From: Clostridium puniceum
Lineage (GTDB): Bacteria > Bacillota > Clostridia > Clostridiales > Clostridiaceae
DNA: 64,000 bases
Direction: 5' to 3'
Assembly (NCBI RefSeq): GCF_002006345.1
Contig: NZ_LZZM01000245.1
Coordinates: 1 to 64,000 of the forward strand
In this document: positions 26,064 to 34,362 of the stretch, in pieces
Numbering within the stretch: the first letter of the stretch is position 1
Layout of the letters: every line of letters starts with the position of its first letter
Notes under the pieces: generated by a model
The model's input: only the letters and a program-made list of their open reading frames with translations
Told to the model about the DNA's origin: nothing
Database searches by the model: none
Made by a program: the position numbers and the translations under genes

Positions 26064-27035
26064 TTATGCAGTGACTTCGTTATTTAATTTTTCTGCCTTT
26101 TTCTTATTAAGTAATTTGAATGCATAAGAAACAATAAATGGACAAAGTATAGCAGATACTACACATGCTGCTGCAACTTGTGCTGTAGCTACTGTTGCTA
26201 TGACAGCTAATGATGGATCTGCAGCTGCAACAGCTGCTGGTGTCGCTACAGCATTTCCTGCTGTTGACCCTGTTCCTAAACCGATAATTGGCTCCTCTTT
26301 AAATATTTTAAGAAGTATATATGCTCCTATTCCAGTAAATGCAGCTATTACTCCTAATAGTATACCAGGACCTCCAGCTGTTATGATAGTTGAAAGGTTC
26401 ATCCCTGCACCTAATGGGAACGAGAAGAATGGAATTAATAACATTTTGCTGCTTCCAAGGAATTTTCTCATATCTGGATCAATATTTCCTAAAATCATAC
26501 CTATTACTATTGGCACCATTACCGCTACAAGTGCCATAAATGGAACTTGAGCAAGTCCTGATGCACCTAGTGCAACTAGTGTAAAGAATGGACCATCCTT
26601 TAAAGATAATAAAGCATAAGCACCTACATCAGTTTCATCACCATATTGCGAAGCAAGAGAAGCATATAATCCACCATTACAATTCGTTAATGCTGCAAGG
26701 ATAGCAAGTGGTGATAAACCTAATACTCCAGCAGGTCCAAAAACTTTACCTACAAATATACCAATACCAGCACCTACTATAAATTTACCTGTTATTAATA
26801 GTGCACCTTTTTTTATTGCCTTTGGCGCTAATTTGAAATTAATTTGTGAACCAATTAAAAACATAAAACAAGCCAAAATTGTTGATGATGCCGTTGAGCT
26901 AAATAATGCTGTTGTAAAACCACCTATCTTCAAAAATTGTGGACAAAATGTGTTAACTAATACTCCTAAAAAAAGTGGAACAACCATCATACCGCCTGGA
27001 ATTTTATCAAGAGTTTTCTTAATTGGAATTTGCAT
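26064..27035 (-). CDS. KdgT-family permease, probable organic-acid transporter
   Basis: This 323-residue protein with about ten membrane segments belongs to the 2-keto-3-deoxygluconate permease family (start IKKTLDKIPGGMMVVPLFLG, central NCNGGLYASLASQYGDETD). The annotated family substrate is KDG, but here the gene lies between malic enzyme and a CitA/DcuS-type two-component system, so malate or another carboxylate is a more likely substrate. That reassignment is inference from context. AGGAGGTATCA precedes ATG. Confidence 0.8.
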   Translation of the reverse strand: MQIPIKKTLDKIPGGMMVVPLFLGVLVNTFCPQFLKIGGFTTALFSSTASSTILACFMFLIGSQINFKLAPKAIKKGALLITGKFIVGAGIGIFVGKVFGPAGVLGLSPLAILAALTNCNGGLYASLASQYGDETDVGAYALLSLKDGPFFTLVALGASGLAQVPFMALVAVMVPIVIGMILGNIDPDMRKFLGSSKMLLIPFFSFPLGAGMNLSTIITAGGPGILLGVIAAFTGIGAYILLKIFKEEPIIGLGTGSTAGNAVATPAAVAAADPSLAVIATVATAQVAAACVVSAILCPFIVSYAFKLLNKKKAEKLNNEVTA

Positions 27036-27280
27036 AATGATACCTCCTAAAATATTACATTTTAAATTGTGTTAAATATGTATATTTTTAAAATTTGTAA
27101 TTTCATCGCTTATCTATAATTTTGTGGAATTTCCCTTACTCATCTAATTTATTATTTTGTAGCAGAATTTTCTTTCTATTTTATTTGAGTTTATACATGT
27201 CCTAGTTATCGTCATACTGGTTATTTAATAACATATATAAACTCTAAATCCTATTGATAATATTTCTATTATTAATTAAT
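27036..27280. other. spacer between malic enzyme and permease genes
   Basis: No gene is seen in these 245 bases. GAGTTTATA (27187-27195) and TATAAACTC (27236-27244) are inverted repeats that could fold in the transcript. Around 27059-27105, TTTTAAATT and AAAATTTG-type runs resemble the arms of the palindrome before malic enzyme, and may be a second weak operator. Confidence 0.35.
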
Positions 27281-28453
27281 TTATTTTCTTGCAACTCCAC
27301 TGTCTCTAGCAGCTTTTGCAATTGCTTCTGCTACCTTTGTAGCAACATTTTTATCTAAAGCACTTGGAATTACGTTATTTTCATTTAAATCTTCTGCTTT
27401 TATATAGTCAGCTATTGCATATGCTGCAGCAAGCTTCATTTCTTCATTTATTTCCTTAGCTCTAACATCTAAAGCTCCTCTAAATATTCCTGGGAATGCT
27501 AAAACATTGTTTATTTGATTTGGAAAATCCGAACGTCCAGTCCCCATAACTCTTGCTCCAGCTGCTTTTGCCTCATCTGGCATTATTTCTGGAGTTGGAT
27601 TTGCCATAGCAAATAGTATAGAATCCTTATTCATGCTTCTTACCATATCTTGACTTACTATTCCCGGAGCTGAAACTCCTATAAATACATCTGCACCTAC
27701 TAATGCATCTGCAAGGTTACCTTTTATATTATCTGGATTTGTTATTTCTGCTAAAGCTTCCTTCGCATCATCAATTTTTTCCATTCCTCTATATAAGATT
27801 CCTACTTTATCACAAGCAATTAAATTTTTTACTCCTGCTACTAATAAAAGCTTAGATATTGCAGTTCCAGCTGCTCCTGCTCCATTTATTACTACTTTTA
27901 TATCTTCAAGCTTCTTATCAACTACCTTAAGTGCATTTATAACTCCTGCAAGAACTACTATTGCAGTTCCATGTTGGTCATCATGAAATACTGGGATATC
28001 AACTAATTTTTTAAGTTTTTCTTCAACTTCAAAGCATCTTGGTGCCCCAATGTCTTCTAAATTTATTCCTCCAAATGTTGGAGCTATTAATCTAACCGCA
28101 TTAACTATTTCATCTACATCCTTAGAATCCACTAATATAGGAAACGCATCAACATCTGCAAATTCCTTAAATAAGATTGCCTTACCTTCCATTACAGGCA
28201 TTCCTGCCATTGGCCCTATATCTCCAAGTCCTAGTACCGCTGTCCCATCTGTAACTACTGCTACTAAATTTCCTTTTGATGTATACTTATATACGTTTTC
28301 ATTATCCTCATGAATTTTTCTGCAAGGTTCTGCAACTCCTGGCGTATATGCAAGGCTTAAATCATCTCTTGTTTCAACTTTAACCTTAGATGTTATTGAA
28401 ATTTTTCCTTGTCTTTCTTCATGTAATTTTAGACTTTCTTCAAAATAATTCAT
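27281..28453 (-). CDS. NAD-dependent malic enzyme
   Basis: This 390-residue short bacterial-type malic enzyme decarboxylates malate to pyruvate with reduction of NAD(P)+. It starts NYFEESLKLHEERQGKI, with AYTPGVAEPCR and TDGTAVLGLGDIG in the N-terminal catalytic part, metal ligands in FEVEEKL and FHDDQHGTAIV, and the Rossmann loop VVINGAGAAGTAISKLL. SAPGIVS and MANPTPEIMPDEA are conserved. It is the first gene of a probable malate-use unit with the permease and two-component genes downstream. ATG 28453 gives the family start; an extended frame to 28528 runs through the leader. A 30-bp palindrome lies 75 bases upstream. Confidence 0.93.
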   Translation of the reverse strand: MNYFEESLKLHEERQGKISITSKVKVETRDDLSLAYTPGVAEPCRKIHEDNENVYKYTSKGNLVAVVTDGTAVLGLGDIGPMAGMPVMEGKAILFKEFADVDAFPILVDSKDVDEIVNAVRLIAPTFGGINLEDIGAPRCFEVEEKLKKLVDIPVFHDDQHGTAIVVLAGVINALKVVDKKLEDIKVVINGAGAAGTAISKLLLVAGVKNLIACDKVGILYRGMEKIDDAKEALAEITNPDNIKGNLADALVGADVFIGVSAPGIVSQDMVRSMNKDSILFAMANPTPEIMPDEAKAAGARVMGTGRSDFPNQINNVLAFPGIFRGALDVRAKEINEEMKLAAAYAIADYIKAEDLNENNVIPSALDKNVATKVAEAIAKAARDSGVARK

Positions 28454-28527
28454 TTTTAATACCGTCCCTTCATATTTTATATAAGTTTTTTGTAATCGTT
28501 TCCTATGTGTAGATAATAACATTAACA

Positions 28528-28557
28528 TTTAAAGTTTAAAATATTTTAAACTTTAAA
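28528..28557. promoter_or_regulatory. perfect 30-bp palindrome upstream of malic enzyme
   Basis: TTTAAAGTTTAAAAT (28528-28542) is followed directly by its exact reverse complement ATTTTAAACTTTAAA (28543-28557). It lies in the malic enzyme promoter region and is the best candidate site for the CitB/DcuR-type regulator encoded downstream. Confidence 0.6.
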
Positions 28558-28600
28558 AACATTTTATGGTCATAAAGAATATTTTGTTAAATTGTTAACA

Positions 28601-28641
28601 AAAAAAAGAGCACCTTCATCCTTTGGATTCAGTCTCCTTCT
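28601..28641 (-). terminator. probable intrinsic terminator, minus strand
   Basis: The minus strand reads GAAGGAGACTGAATCC, AAA, GGATGAAGGTGCTC and then eight T. The GAG-AC/GU-G-CUC and AUCC/GGAU pairings enclose an internal loop. It would end a minus-strand transcript coming from the agr side or from the decayed frame at 28707. Confidence 0.5.
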
Positions 28642-28706
28642 TTAATTGAATTAATATTTTTATATTTATTTCTGTATAGTTAAACTTGATTAAATCTTCT
28701 TGAAAA

Positions 28707-28910
28707 ATGTTATAAAGAATATCCCATTTCCGTAGTTATAGGTTCTGTTGTTAATTCATCTTTAATATCATTAAAACTTGTAGTGATTATACACGCTTTT
28801 ATGATTAATTCAATATTGAAATCAAATATATCACTTGTTTGATTTTGCCATAAACTTCTTTTTATTCCCAAAAATATACTTTTTATTCTAATAATATTGT
28901 AATTGTATTC
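28707..28910 (-). pseudogene. unidentified coding-like remnant
   Basis: An open frame of about 65 codons without a plausible start or ribosome binding site ends in TAA at 28707. Parts such as DIFDFNIELIIKACIITTSF and NDIKDELTTEPITTEMGYSL look like protein rather than random AT-rich sequence, and a T-run hairpin follows at 28601. I do not recognise the family. It may be the 3' end of a gene lost between malic enzyme and agrB. Confidence 0.3.
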
Positions 28911-28963
28911 TCTTTGATGTAAATTAAATGAAAATATATATCAAAGTAATCAAGAGGTTAACA

Positions 28964-29566
28964 ATGATAAAAGATGTTTCAAATTTTATAACTGAGTATT
29001 TAGGTAAAAATAATTCTTCTTTAACTGAGACTGACTTACTAAAAATAAATTACTCTTTACAAGTAATTTTCGGAGATTCAATTAAACTCACAACAATATT
29101 TCTAATATTTTTATGCTTGAAGCAATTACCCCTATTTTTTTTATCTTTTACTATTTTAATTTCCACAAGACCTTTAGGTGGAGGCCTTCATTGTAAAACT
29201 TTTACTGAATGTTTTATAGTCAGTATAATATACTTTACTCTAGTATTGATATTTAGTATATTATCTCCTAAATTTAGTCTTTATTTTTATGTAATTTTCT
29301 TTATAATATCATTTATCATAATTTTGAGATATGCTCCTTGTCCTAACACAAAACGACCAATAAAAAACAAAGAGAGGCTAAAAACTCTCTCTTTACTATC
29401 TCTTACTTTTTGGATGATATTATTTTTTAAATTTACAAACCTTCAAATATGCAACTGCATATTTGGAAGTTTATTTCTTCAAATCCTACAATTAATAATT
29501 TTTAATATGAAAGGAGTTGTTTCTAATGCAAAAATCTATAAGTTTTTTTTCAGTCATGCTACTTAA
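28964..29566 (+). CDS. agrB: AgrB, accessory gene regulator peptidase/transporter
   Basis: This 200-residue membrane cysteine peptidase, with about five to six hydrophobic segments, cleaves and cyclises the AgrD pre-peptide. The family core STRPLGGGLHCKTFTEC holds the catalytic His (GLH) and Cys (TEC), and YAPCPNTKRPI is the conserved post-catalytic loop. ATG 28964 is preceded by AAGAGG; a longer frame from 28928 lacks a site. Its end overlaps agrD by 41 bases, indicating translational coupling. It is transcribed towards agrC2. Confidence 0.95.
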   Translation: MIKDVSNFITEYLGKNNSSLTETDLLKINYSLQVIFGDSIKLTTIFLIFLCLKQLPLFFLSFTILISTRPLGGGLHCKTFTECFIVSIIYFTLVLIFSILSPKFSLYFYVIFFIISFIIILRYAPCPNTKRPIKNKERLKTLSLLSLTFWMILFFKFTNLQICNCIFGSLFLQILQLIIFNMKGVVSNAKIYKFFFSHAT

Positions 29567-29645
29567 CTTATTTAAGTTAGTATCAAAGACAAGCTGCCCT
29601 TTAACATGGGGAGAACCTGATTATCCTAAAGAATTATTAAAGTAA
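29526..29645 (+). CDS. agrD: AgrD, autoinducing peptide precursor
   Basis: The 39-residue precursor has an amphipathic N-terminal leader (SISFFSVMLLNLFKLVSK), a Cys-containing core TSCPLTW and an acidic/proline C-terminal tail GEPDYPKELLK, the three parts of AgrD. Cleavage before Gly-Glu-Pro would give a five-member thiolactone ring from Cys24 to Trp28 (CPLTW) with a short exocyclic tail. AAAGGAGTTG lies before ATG within the agrB gene. The last 25 bases overlap the 3' end of agrC2 on the opposite strand. The N-terminal cleavage point cannot be read from sequence. Confidence 0.93.
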   Translation: MQKSISFFSVMLLNLFKLVSKTSCPLTWGEPDYPKELLK

Positions 29646-30889
29646 ATATCAAAAATAATTTCTTCACAATCTACATTTATTTTAATATTACCTTTATGGG
29701 AATTAATTATGGTTTGTACATTGTATAAACCATAACCTCTTGTCCCAGTATTTTTAGTTGAATAACCTCTTATGAACATCTCATTTAAATTAATATTATT
29801 GGGACTAGCAGCACGATTCTTAATAATTAAATGAGATGTTTTATTTTCGTTAAAAATCTTAATTTGAATATTTTTTTCAACACATTCATCCTTTATTACT
29901 TCCTCAAAAGCATTATTTAATAGATTATTTAATACATTAGATATTTCATTATAACCTAAAATATCATCTAACACATTATTCTCAATTTCATATTCAAAAT
30001 TAATATTATATTTTTTAAATTTACACATATTTGTATATATTATTGATTTTATAACTACATTGTCAATATATATTAGCTCATTTATCTTATTATCATATAT
30101 ATCTTCATCTTTAATATAATTATCAATTGCTTCCTTTACCTCTTTTTTATCTACAACATTAACTATTCCCTTTATTGTATTTTTATAATTTGCAAAATCA
30201 TGTTGTCTTTGTTTTATTTCCTTAACTATTTCATTAATAACAGAATTATATTCATTCGAAATTTTTAATTTCTCTTTTTCTTTTATTACTTTAGCAATAT
30301 AAGAATATGTAAATAATTGAGTTAAGATTAATCCTCCAAATACTGCTATTATACTAAATAAATTATTTTGGATTATACCATTACTATAATTCCAAATAAG
30401 TTTAAAAACTAAAACGTATATACTAAATGTTGAAATAAAATAAGTTAAAACATTGTTCTGCGTCTTTTGAACTGTAGAATATTTTAATGTAATATATTTA
30501 TTTAATGACTTTACTTTTGAAAAAATAATTATACTAATAGTAATTATTAATTCTATGATAAATCTTTCAATTATATAGTTATTAACAAATTTATTAATGA
30601 TTATATTGATAATTAATTGCAAAAGAATATTTATGGACATTAGTAGCACTAATCCAAATATACTTTCTTTAAAATCATACTTATATATAATTTTAATAAT
30701 AATAATAATACCTATTATGTATGCAACAATAAAGTTTAACCCTATTGCTTCCATAATTGTCATCAAAGTGGAGAGAATAACTACAGTAGATAATAATTTT
30801 AATATACTGCTGTTCTTATTTTCTAAAATTATCCACAGATAGACTATATTAAATATATGCATACTATTCATCATAAGCTTAATTAGCAT
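29621..30889 (-). CDS. agrC: AgrC-type sensor histidine kinase, second copy
   Basis: This 422-residue kinase has about six hydrophobic N-terminal segments (1-205) that would bind the thiolactone peptide, a dimerisation/phosphoacceptor region EIKQRQHDFANYKNTIKGI, and a GHKL ATPase with NVLNNLLNNAFEEV, RGYSTKNTGTRGYGLYNV and a final GNIKINVD. It is closely similar to the copy at 31155-32414, most strongly in the cytoplasmic half, so it arose by tandem duplication. It is separated from that copy by a terminator and 266 bases, so it probably has its own promoter. Its stop lies inside agrD. Confidence 0.9.
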   Translation of the reverse strand: MLIKLMMNSMHIFNIVYLWIILENKNSSILKLLSTVVILSTLMTIMEAIGLNFIVAYIIGIIIIIKIIYKYDFKESIFGLVLLMSINILLQLIINIIINKFVNNYIIERFIIELIITISIIIFSKVKSLNKYITLKYSTVQKTQNNVLTYFISTFSIYVLVFKLIWNYSNGIIQNNLFSIIAVFGGLILTQLFTYSYIAKVIKEKEKLKISNEYNSVINEIVKEIKQRQHDFANYKNTIKGIVNVVDKKEVKEAIDNYIKDEDIYDNKINELIYIDNVVIKSIIYTNMCKFKKYNINFEYEIENNVLDDILGYNEISNVLNNLLNNAFEEVIKDECVEKNIQIKIFNENKTSHLIIKNRAASPNNINLNEMFIRGYSTKNTGTRGYGLYNVQTIINSHKGNIKINVDCEEIIFDIYFNNSLG

Positions 30890-31119
30890 ATTACTACTAT
30901 CCCCTTTTTAATATATATATTTGAATTTAAATTTTAGAAACACCAATCTAGGATATTAAACAAAACTTTATATCTTTAGATTAAAATCTAATTTTTTCTA
31001 TCTTAAATACAAACCTTTATTTACTAAAAAAACATTACTTTAAATTATATCTTACGCTTGTACATAAAATATGAAAAGTAGAAACTTTATAATTTTGTAA
31101 ATATATTTGAATATTAAAA

Positions 31120-31154
31120 TAAAGTTATGTTGTTTTTTTAATCAACATAACTAT
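31120..31154 (-). terminator. intrinsic terminator after agrC1
   Basis: AGTTATGTTG (31123-31132) and CAACATAACT (31143-31152) form a 10-bp stem; on the minus strand TTTATTTTAA follows. It comes directly after the agrC1 stop at 31155, and ends the agrA-agrC1 unit ahead of agrC2. Confidence 0.7.
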
Positions 31155-32414
31155 TTATGAATTATTAAAATAAATATCAAAAATAATTTCTTCTGATTCA
31201 ATATTTATCTTTATATGCCCTTTATGGGAATTAATTATAGTTTGTACATTGTGTAAACCATAACCTCTTGTGCCTATTTCTTTAGTTGAATAACCACTTG
31301 TAAAAATCTCATTTAAATTAATATCTTGAGGATTCACAGCTTTGTTCTTAATAATTAGATGTGATGTTTTATTTTCGTTAAAAATTTTAACTTTGATATT
31401 TTTTTTAGTACACTGCTTCTTTATTACTTCTTCAAAAGCATTGTTTAGCAGATTATTAAGTACATTAGATATTTCGTTATAGCCTAAAATATTCTCTAAA
31501 ACATTATTCTCAATCTCATATTCAAAATTAATATAATATTTTTTAAATTTATTCATATTTCTATATATTATTGATCTTATAACTACATTCTCTATATATA
31601 TAAGTGAATTTATTTTATCATCATATATATCTTCATCGTTAATGTACTTATTAATTGCTTCCTTTACATCCTTTTCCTCTACAACATTTATTATTCCTTT
31701 TATTGTATTCTTGTAGTTAACAAAATCATGCTGCCTTTGTTTTATTTCTTGAACTATTTCATCAATAACAGGAGCATACTGATCATCAATTTTTAATTTT
31801 TCTTTTTCTTTTATTACCTCAACAATATATGAATATATTAAAATTTGACATATAATAAGTGCACTTATTATTACTATAGTAATAAATACATTCGTTTGAA
31901 TTATATCATTATAATAATTCCAAGCAAATTTAAAAACTATAATATATGTACCATATGTTAAAATAAAGTGAATTAGAATATTGCTGTTTACCTTTTTAAA
32001 GGTAGCATATTTCAATGAGATATACTGATTTAATAACTTTACTCTTGAAAAGATGATTACACCAATCATTATTATTGATTCTACAATAAAGCCTTGAATT
32101 ATATAGTTATCAGTAAATTTATTAATAACTAACATGGGAAGCAACTCTAAAATTATAATTATAAGCAATGTTAACAAGTATCCAACTATAACATCCTTTA
32201 GATCATTCTTATATATAATTTTAATTCCAATAATATATACTATATAAATAGATATAAAACTCAAATCTAATAGCTCAATTATAGTACAAAAAACAGATAG
32301 GATAAATACACTAAGTAATATTTTAATTATGCTATCCTCTTTTTTAGATAATATTATCCACAAGTATGTTATACTAAATGTCTCCATAGCATTTAGTATA
32401 AATTGAATTAACAT
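31155..32414 (-). CDS. agrC: AgrC-type sensor histidine kinase, first copy
   Basis: This 419-residue paralogue of the gene at 29621-30889 has the same layout: a hydrophobic sensor half (about 1-205), EIKQRQHDFVNYKNTIKGI with the phosphoacceptor His, and ATPase motifs NVLNNLLNNAFEEV and TSGYSTKEIGTRGYGLHNV. The membrane halves of the two copies differ more than the kinase halves, as expected if their peptide specificity differs. It overlaps the end of agrA by seven bases, so it is the kinase translationally coupled to agrA. Confidence 0.92.
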   Translation of the reverse strand: MLIQFILNAMETFSITYLWIILSKKEDSIIKILLSVFILSVFCTIIELLDLSFISIYIVYIIGIKIIYKNDLKDVIVGYLLTLLIIIILELLPMLVINKFTDNYIIQGFIVESIIMIGVIIFSRVKLLNQYISLKYATFKKVNSNILIHFILTYGTYIIVFKFAWNYYNDIIQTNVFITIVIISALIICQILIYSYIVEVIKEKEKLKIDDQYAPVIDEIVQEIKQRQHDFVNYKNTIKGIINVVEEKDVKEAINKYINDEDIYDDKINSLIYIENVVIRSIIYRNMNKFKKYYINFEYEIENNVLENILGYNEISNVLNNLLNNAFEEVIKKQCTKKNIKVKIFNENKTSHLIIKNKAVNPQDINLNEIFTSGYSTKEIGTRGYGLHNVQTIINSHKGHIKINIESEEIIFDIYFNNS

Positions 32415-33148
32415 ATTACTATTTTTCCTTTTTTAAACTCAGACATAATATTAGCTTTAAATTTATATCCTAAAAGTGCTGTCTTAAAAGATTTGTCGAA
32501 ATATACTACGCTTAATTTAAAATCTAATTTTTCTATTTTAGATATATATTTTTTATTTATTGCAAAAGCTCTATGACTTTGAATTATGTATGAGCAATTA
32601 ATTAATTCAATCATTTTTTTCAAAGTTGTATTATTAGCAATGTACATACCATTAACAGTATTTACTTCACAGTTTTTCCCTTTAACTTCTATAAATAAAA
32701 TATCATTTATTTTTATCCCAACATATATACCATTTTTTAATGTTACAACTATTTCTTTATCTTCATTTTCATTGTTAGTCTCATTAAGAATAATTTTATT
32801 TATAATAGTTTGTACTTCTTCTTGGTTATATGGCTTTAATATATAATCATAGCAATGAGTTTGTTTGAAAGCTTGAGTTATATATTCCATATGGGTTGTT
32901 AGAAAAATAATTTGCCTAAATTCGTACTTTGGAATTTTCCTAATCTTTAATGCTAAATCTAATCCAGATGATTCTTTTAAATTTATATCTATTAAAAACA
33001 TATTTATATCGTATTTCCCAATTATCTCCAATGCTAATTGCTCACTCTCAGCTTCATAGATCTCACAAAAATTATTCATAGTCAAAATCATTTTTTTTAA
33101 AACTTTTCTTTGCATAAAATCATCTTCTACTAAAATAATTGAATACAT
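32408..33148 (-). CDS. agrA: AgrA, LytTR-type response regulator
   Basis: This 246-residue protein has receiver domain MYSIILVEDDFMQRKVLKK, phosphoacceptor Asp in FLIDINLKESSG and Lys in YILKPYNQEE. A C-terminal LytTR DNA-binding domain (about 145-240) has VGIKINDILFIEVKGKNCEV and IQSHRAFAINKKYISKIEK. The true start is ATG 33148, with GAGGTGAT upstream; in-frame sequence back to 33250 is leader. It is phosphorylated by one or both AgrC copies and is likely to activate agrBD and, by inference, the neighbouring biosynthetic locus. Confidence 0.92.
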   Translation of the reverse strand: MYSIILVEDDFMQRKVLKKMILTMNNFCEIYEAESEQLALEIIGKYDINMFLIDINLKESSGLDLALKIRKIPKYEFRQIIFLTTHMEYITQAFKQTHCYDYILKPYNQEEVQTIINKIILNETNNENEDKEIVVTLKNGIYVGIKINDILFIEVKGKNCEVNTVNGMYIANNTTLKKMIELINCSYIIQSHRAFAINKKYISKIEKLDFKLSVVYFDKSFKTALLGYKFKANIMSEFKKGKIVIC

Positions 33149-33301
33149 AAATATCACCTCTGTTTCATACACTTGCAAAATATAACATATTTTACTGCAT
33201 TCTTTTAAATTTAAACAAATTTTTTTATATATATTATAACATATCATCATTAAACTTTACACCATATCACATATTTAACAAATTCTTTACATAATATATA
33301 A

Positions 33302-33365
33302 TTCTTCCTTAATTATTAAAAATTAAAAGTTTATTAATTTATATTGATGAATTTCTTCCTTAATT
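33302..33365. repeat. direct repeat in the agrA / thioesterase divergent region
   Basis: TTCTTCCTTAATT occurs identically at 33302-33314 and 33353-33365, 51 bases apart, between divergent agrA and the PPTase relic/thioesterase. Repeats at near-integral helical turns could be LytTR-type sites for AgrA. This is unproven. Confidence 0.4.
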
Positions 33366-33396
33366 TATGATAAAATAAAGTGTACTTACTAATACT

Positions 33397-33610
33397 GGAG
33401 ATCGTAAAAATGAATCAATCCATTTTAATATCTCTCATTCTGGAAACTGAATTGTATGTGTTATAAATAATTACGAAGTAGATATAGAAAAAATAGAAAA
33501 TATTGATTTTGATATTGCAAAATCATTTTACAGAAAAAATTATTTTCAAATCTTTAGATTCCTTAAACTTAACAATCTAACTAAAAAATTATTTGGAGAT
33601 GATATTTATG
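33397..33610 (+). pseudogene. Sfp-type 4'-phosphopantetheinyl transferase relic
   Basis: Frame-consistent translation gives IHFNISHSGN, stop, IVCVINNYEVDIEKIENIDF and then DIAKSFYRKNYFQIFRFLKL. Intact Sfp-type enzymes have FNISHSG-W-VC and VGIDIEKI followed by IAKSFF-EY--I. Here the Trp codon has become TGA, the Gly-Ile of VGIDIE is deleted (six bases), and both the N-terminal third and the C-terminal WTLKES region are missing. It runs into the start of the thioesterase gene. The family activates ACP/PCP domains, so its association with this locus is meaningful; activation must now come from another gene. Confidence 0.85.
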
Positions 33611-34318
33611 AAAAAAGTCAAACTTTTTTGCTTTCCTTATGCAGGTGGCTCGTCAAATATATATGAAAAATGGAAAGAGCTTTTATCACCTTCCATTGAA
33701 TTAATCAACATAGAATATCCTGGTAGAGGTATTCGTTTCACGGAACCTCTTTTAGACAATATCGATGACTTAGTAAATGATGCCTTTAATTACGTGATTA
33801 AACATATCGATACAAACACCTCTTACTCATTCTTTGGGCATAGTATGGGAAGTATAGTCGCTTATGAAATTATGCATAAATTATCTGAATTAAATTATGA
33901 TAATCCTGTTCATATATTTTTTTCTGGAAAATTAGCACCTCACATAGAAAGTGAATTTCCCCCTATACATAATTTAGTCAATGTTGAGTTTAAAAAACAA
34001 CTCCTAAAATTAGGTGGAATAACTAAAGAAACCTTAGATAACAATGATTGGACAAAGCTTTTCATACCTATATTAAGAGCTGATTTTAAGGCTGTAGAAA
34101 AATACCACTACTTAAAGCCTATGTTGAATTTTTCTTGTGATTTTACAATTCTACACGGACAAGATGACATTTTGACACTTAATAGAATTGAAGAATGGCA
34201 ATATCATACATTCGGTAAATGTAACTTTATACAATTTTCTGGCGATCATTTTTTCATAAAGGAATATACTTCTGAAATTGCAGATATAATAAATAACACT
34301 ATTACAGCTAAACTTTAA
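33608..34318 (+). CDS. type II thioesterase
   Basis: This 236-residue alpha/beta hydrolase of the external editing thioesterase family starts KVKLFCFPYAGGSSNIYEKW, with nucleophile Ser in FFGHSMGSIVAYE, Asp in ILHGQDDILT and His in FSGDHFFIKEY. Such enzymes clear aberrant acyl groups from ACP/PCP domains and can also assist release. Neither megasynthase here carries its own thioesterase, so this may do more than editing. ATG 33608 is preceded by GGAGATGA; a TTG at 33593 overlaps that site. It is convergent with the FMN-binding gene. Confidence 0.93.
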   Translation: MKKVKLFCFPYAGGSSNIYEKWKELLSPSIELINIEYPGRGIRFTEPLLDNIDDLVNDAFNYVIKHIDTNTSYSFFGHSMGSIVAYEIMHKLSELNYDNPVHIFFSGKLAPHIESEFPPIHNLVNVEFKKQLLKLGGITKETLDNNDWTKLFIPILRADFKAVEKYHYLKPMLNFSCDFTILHGQDDILTLNRIEEWQYHTFGKCNFIQFSGDHFFIKEYTSEIADIINNTITAKL

Positions 34319-34362
34319 TTTAATACATATTTATTTCTAAATATAGATATGAAATCTAAAAA

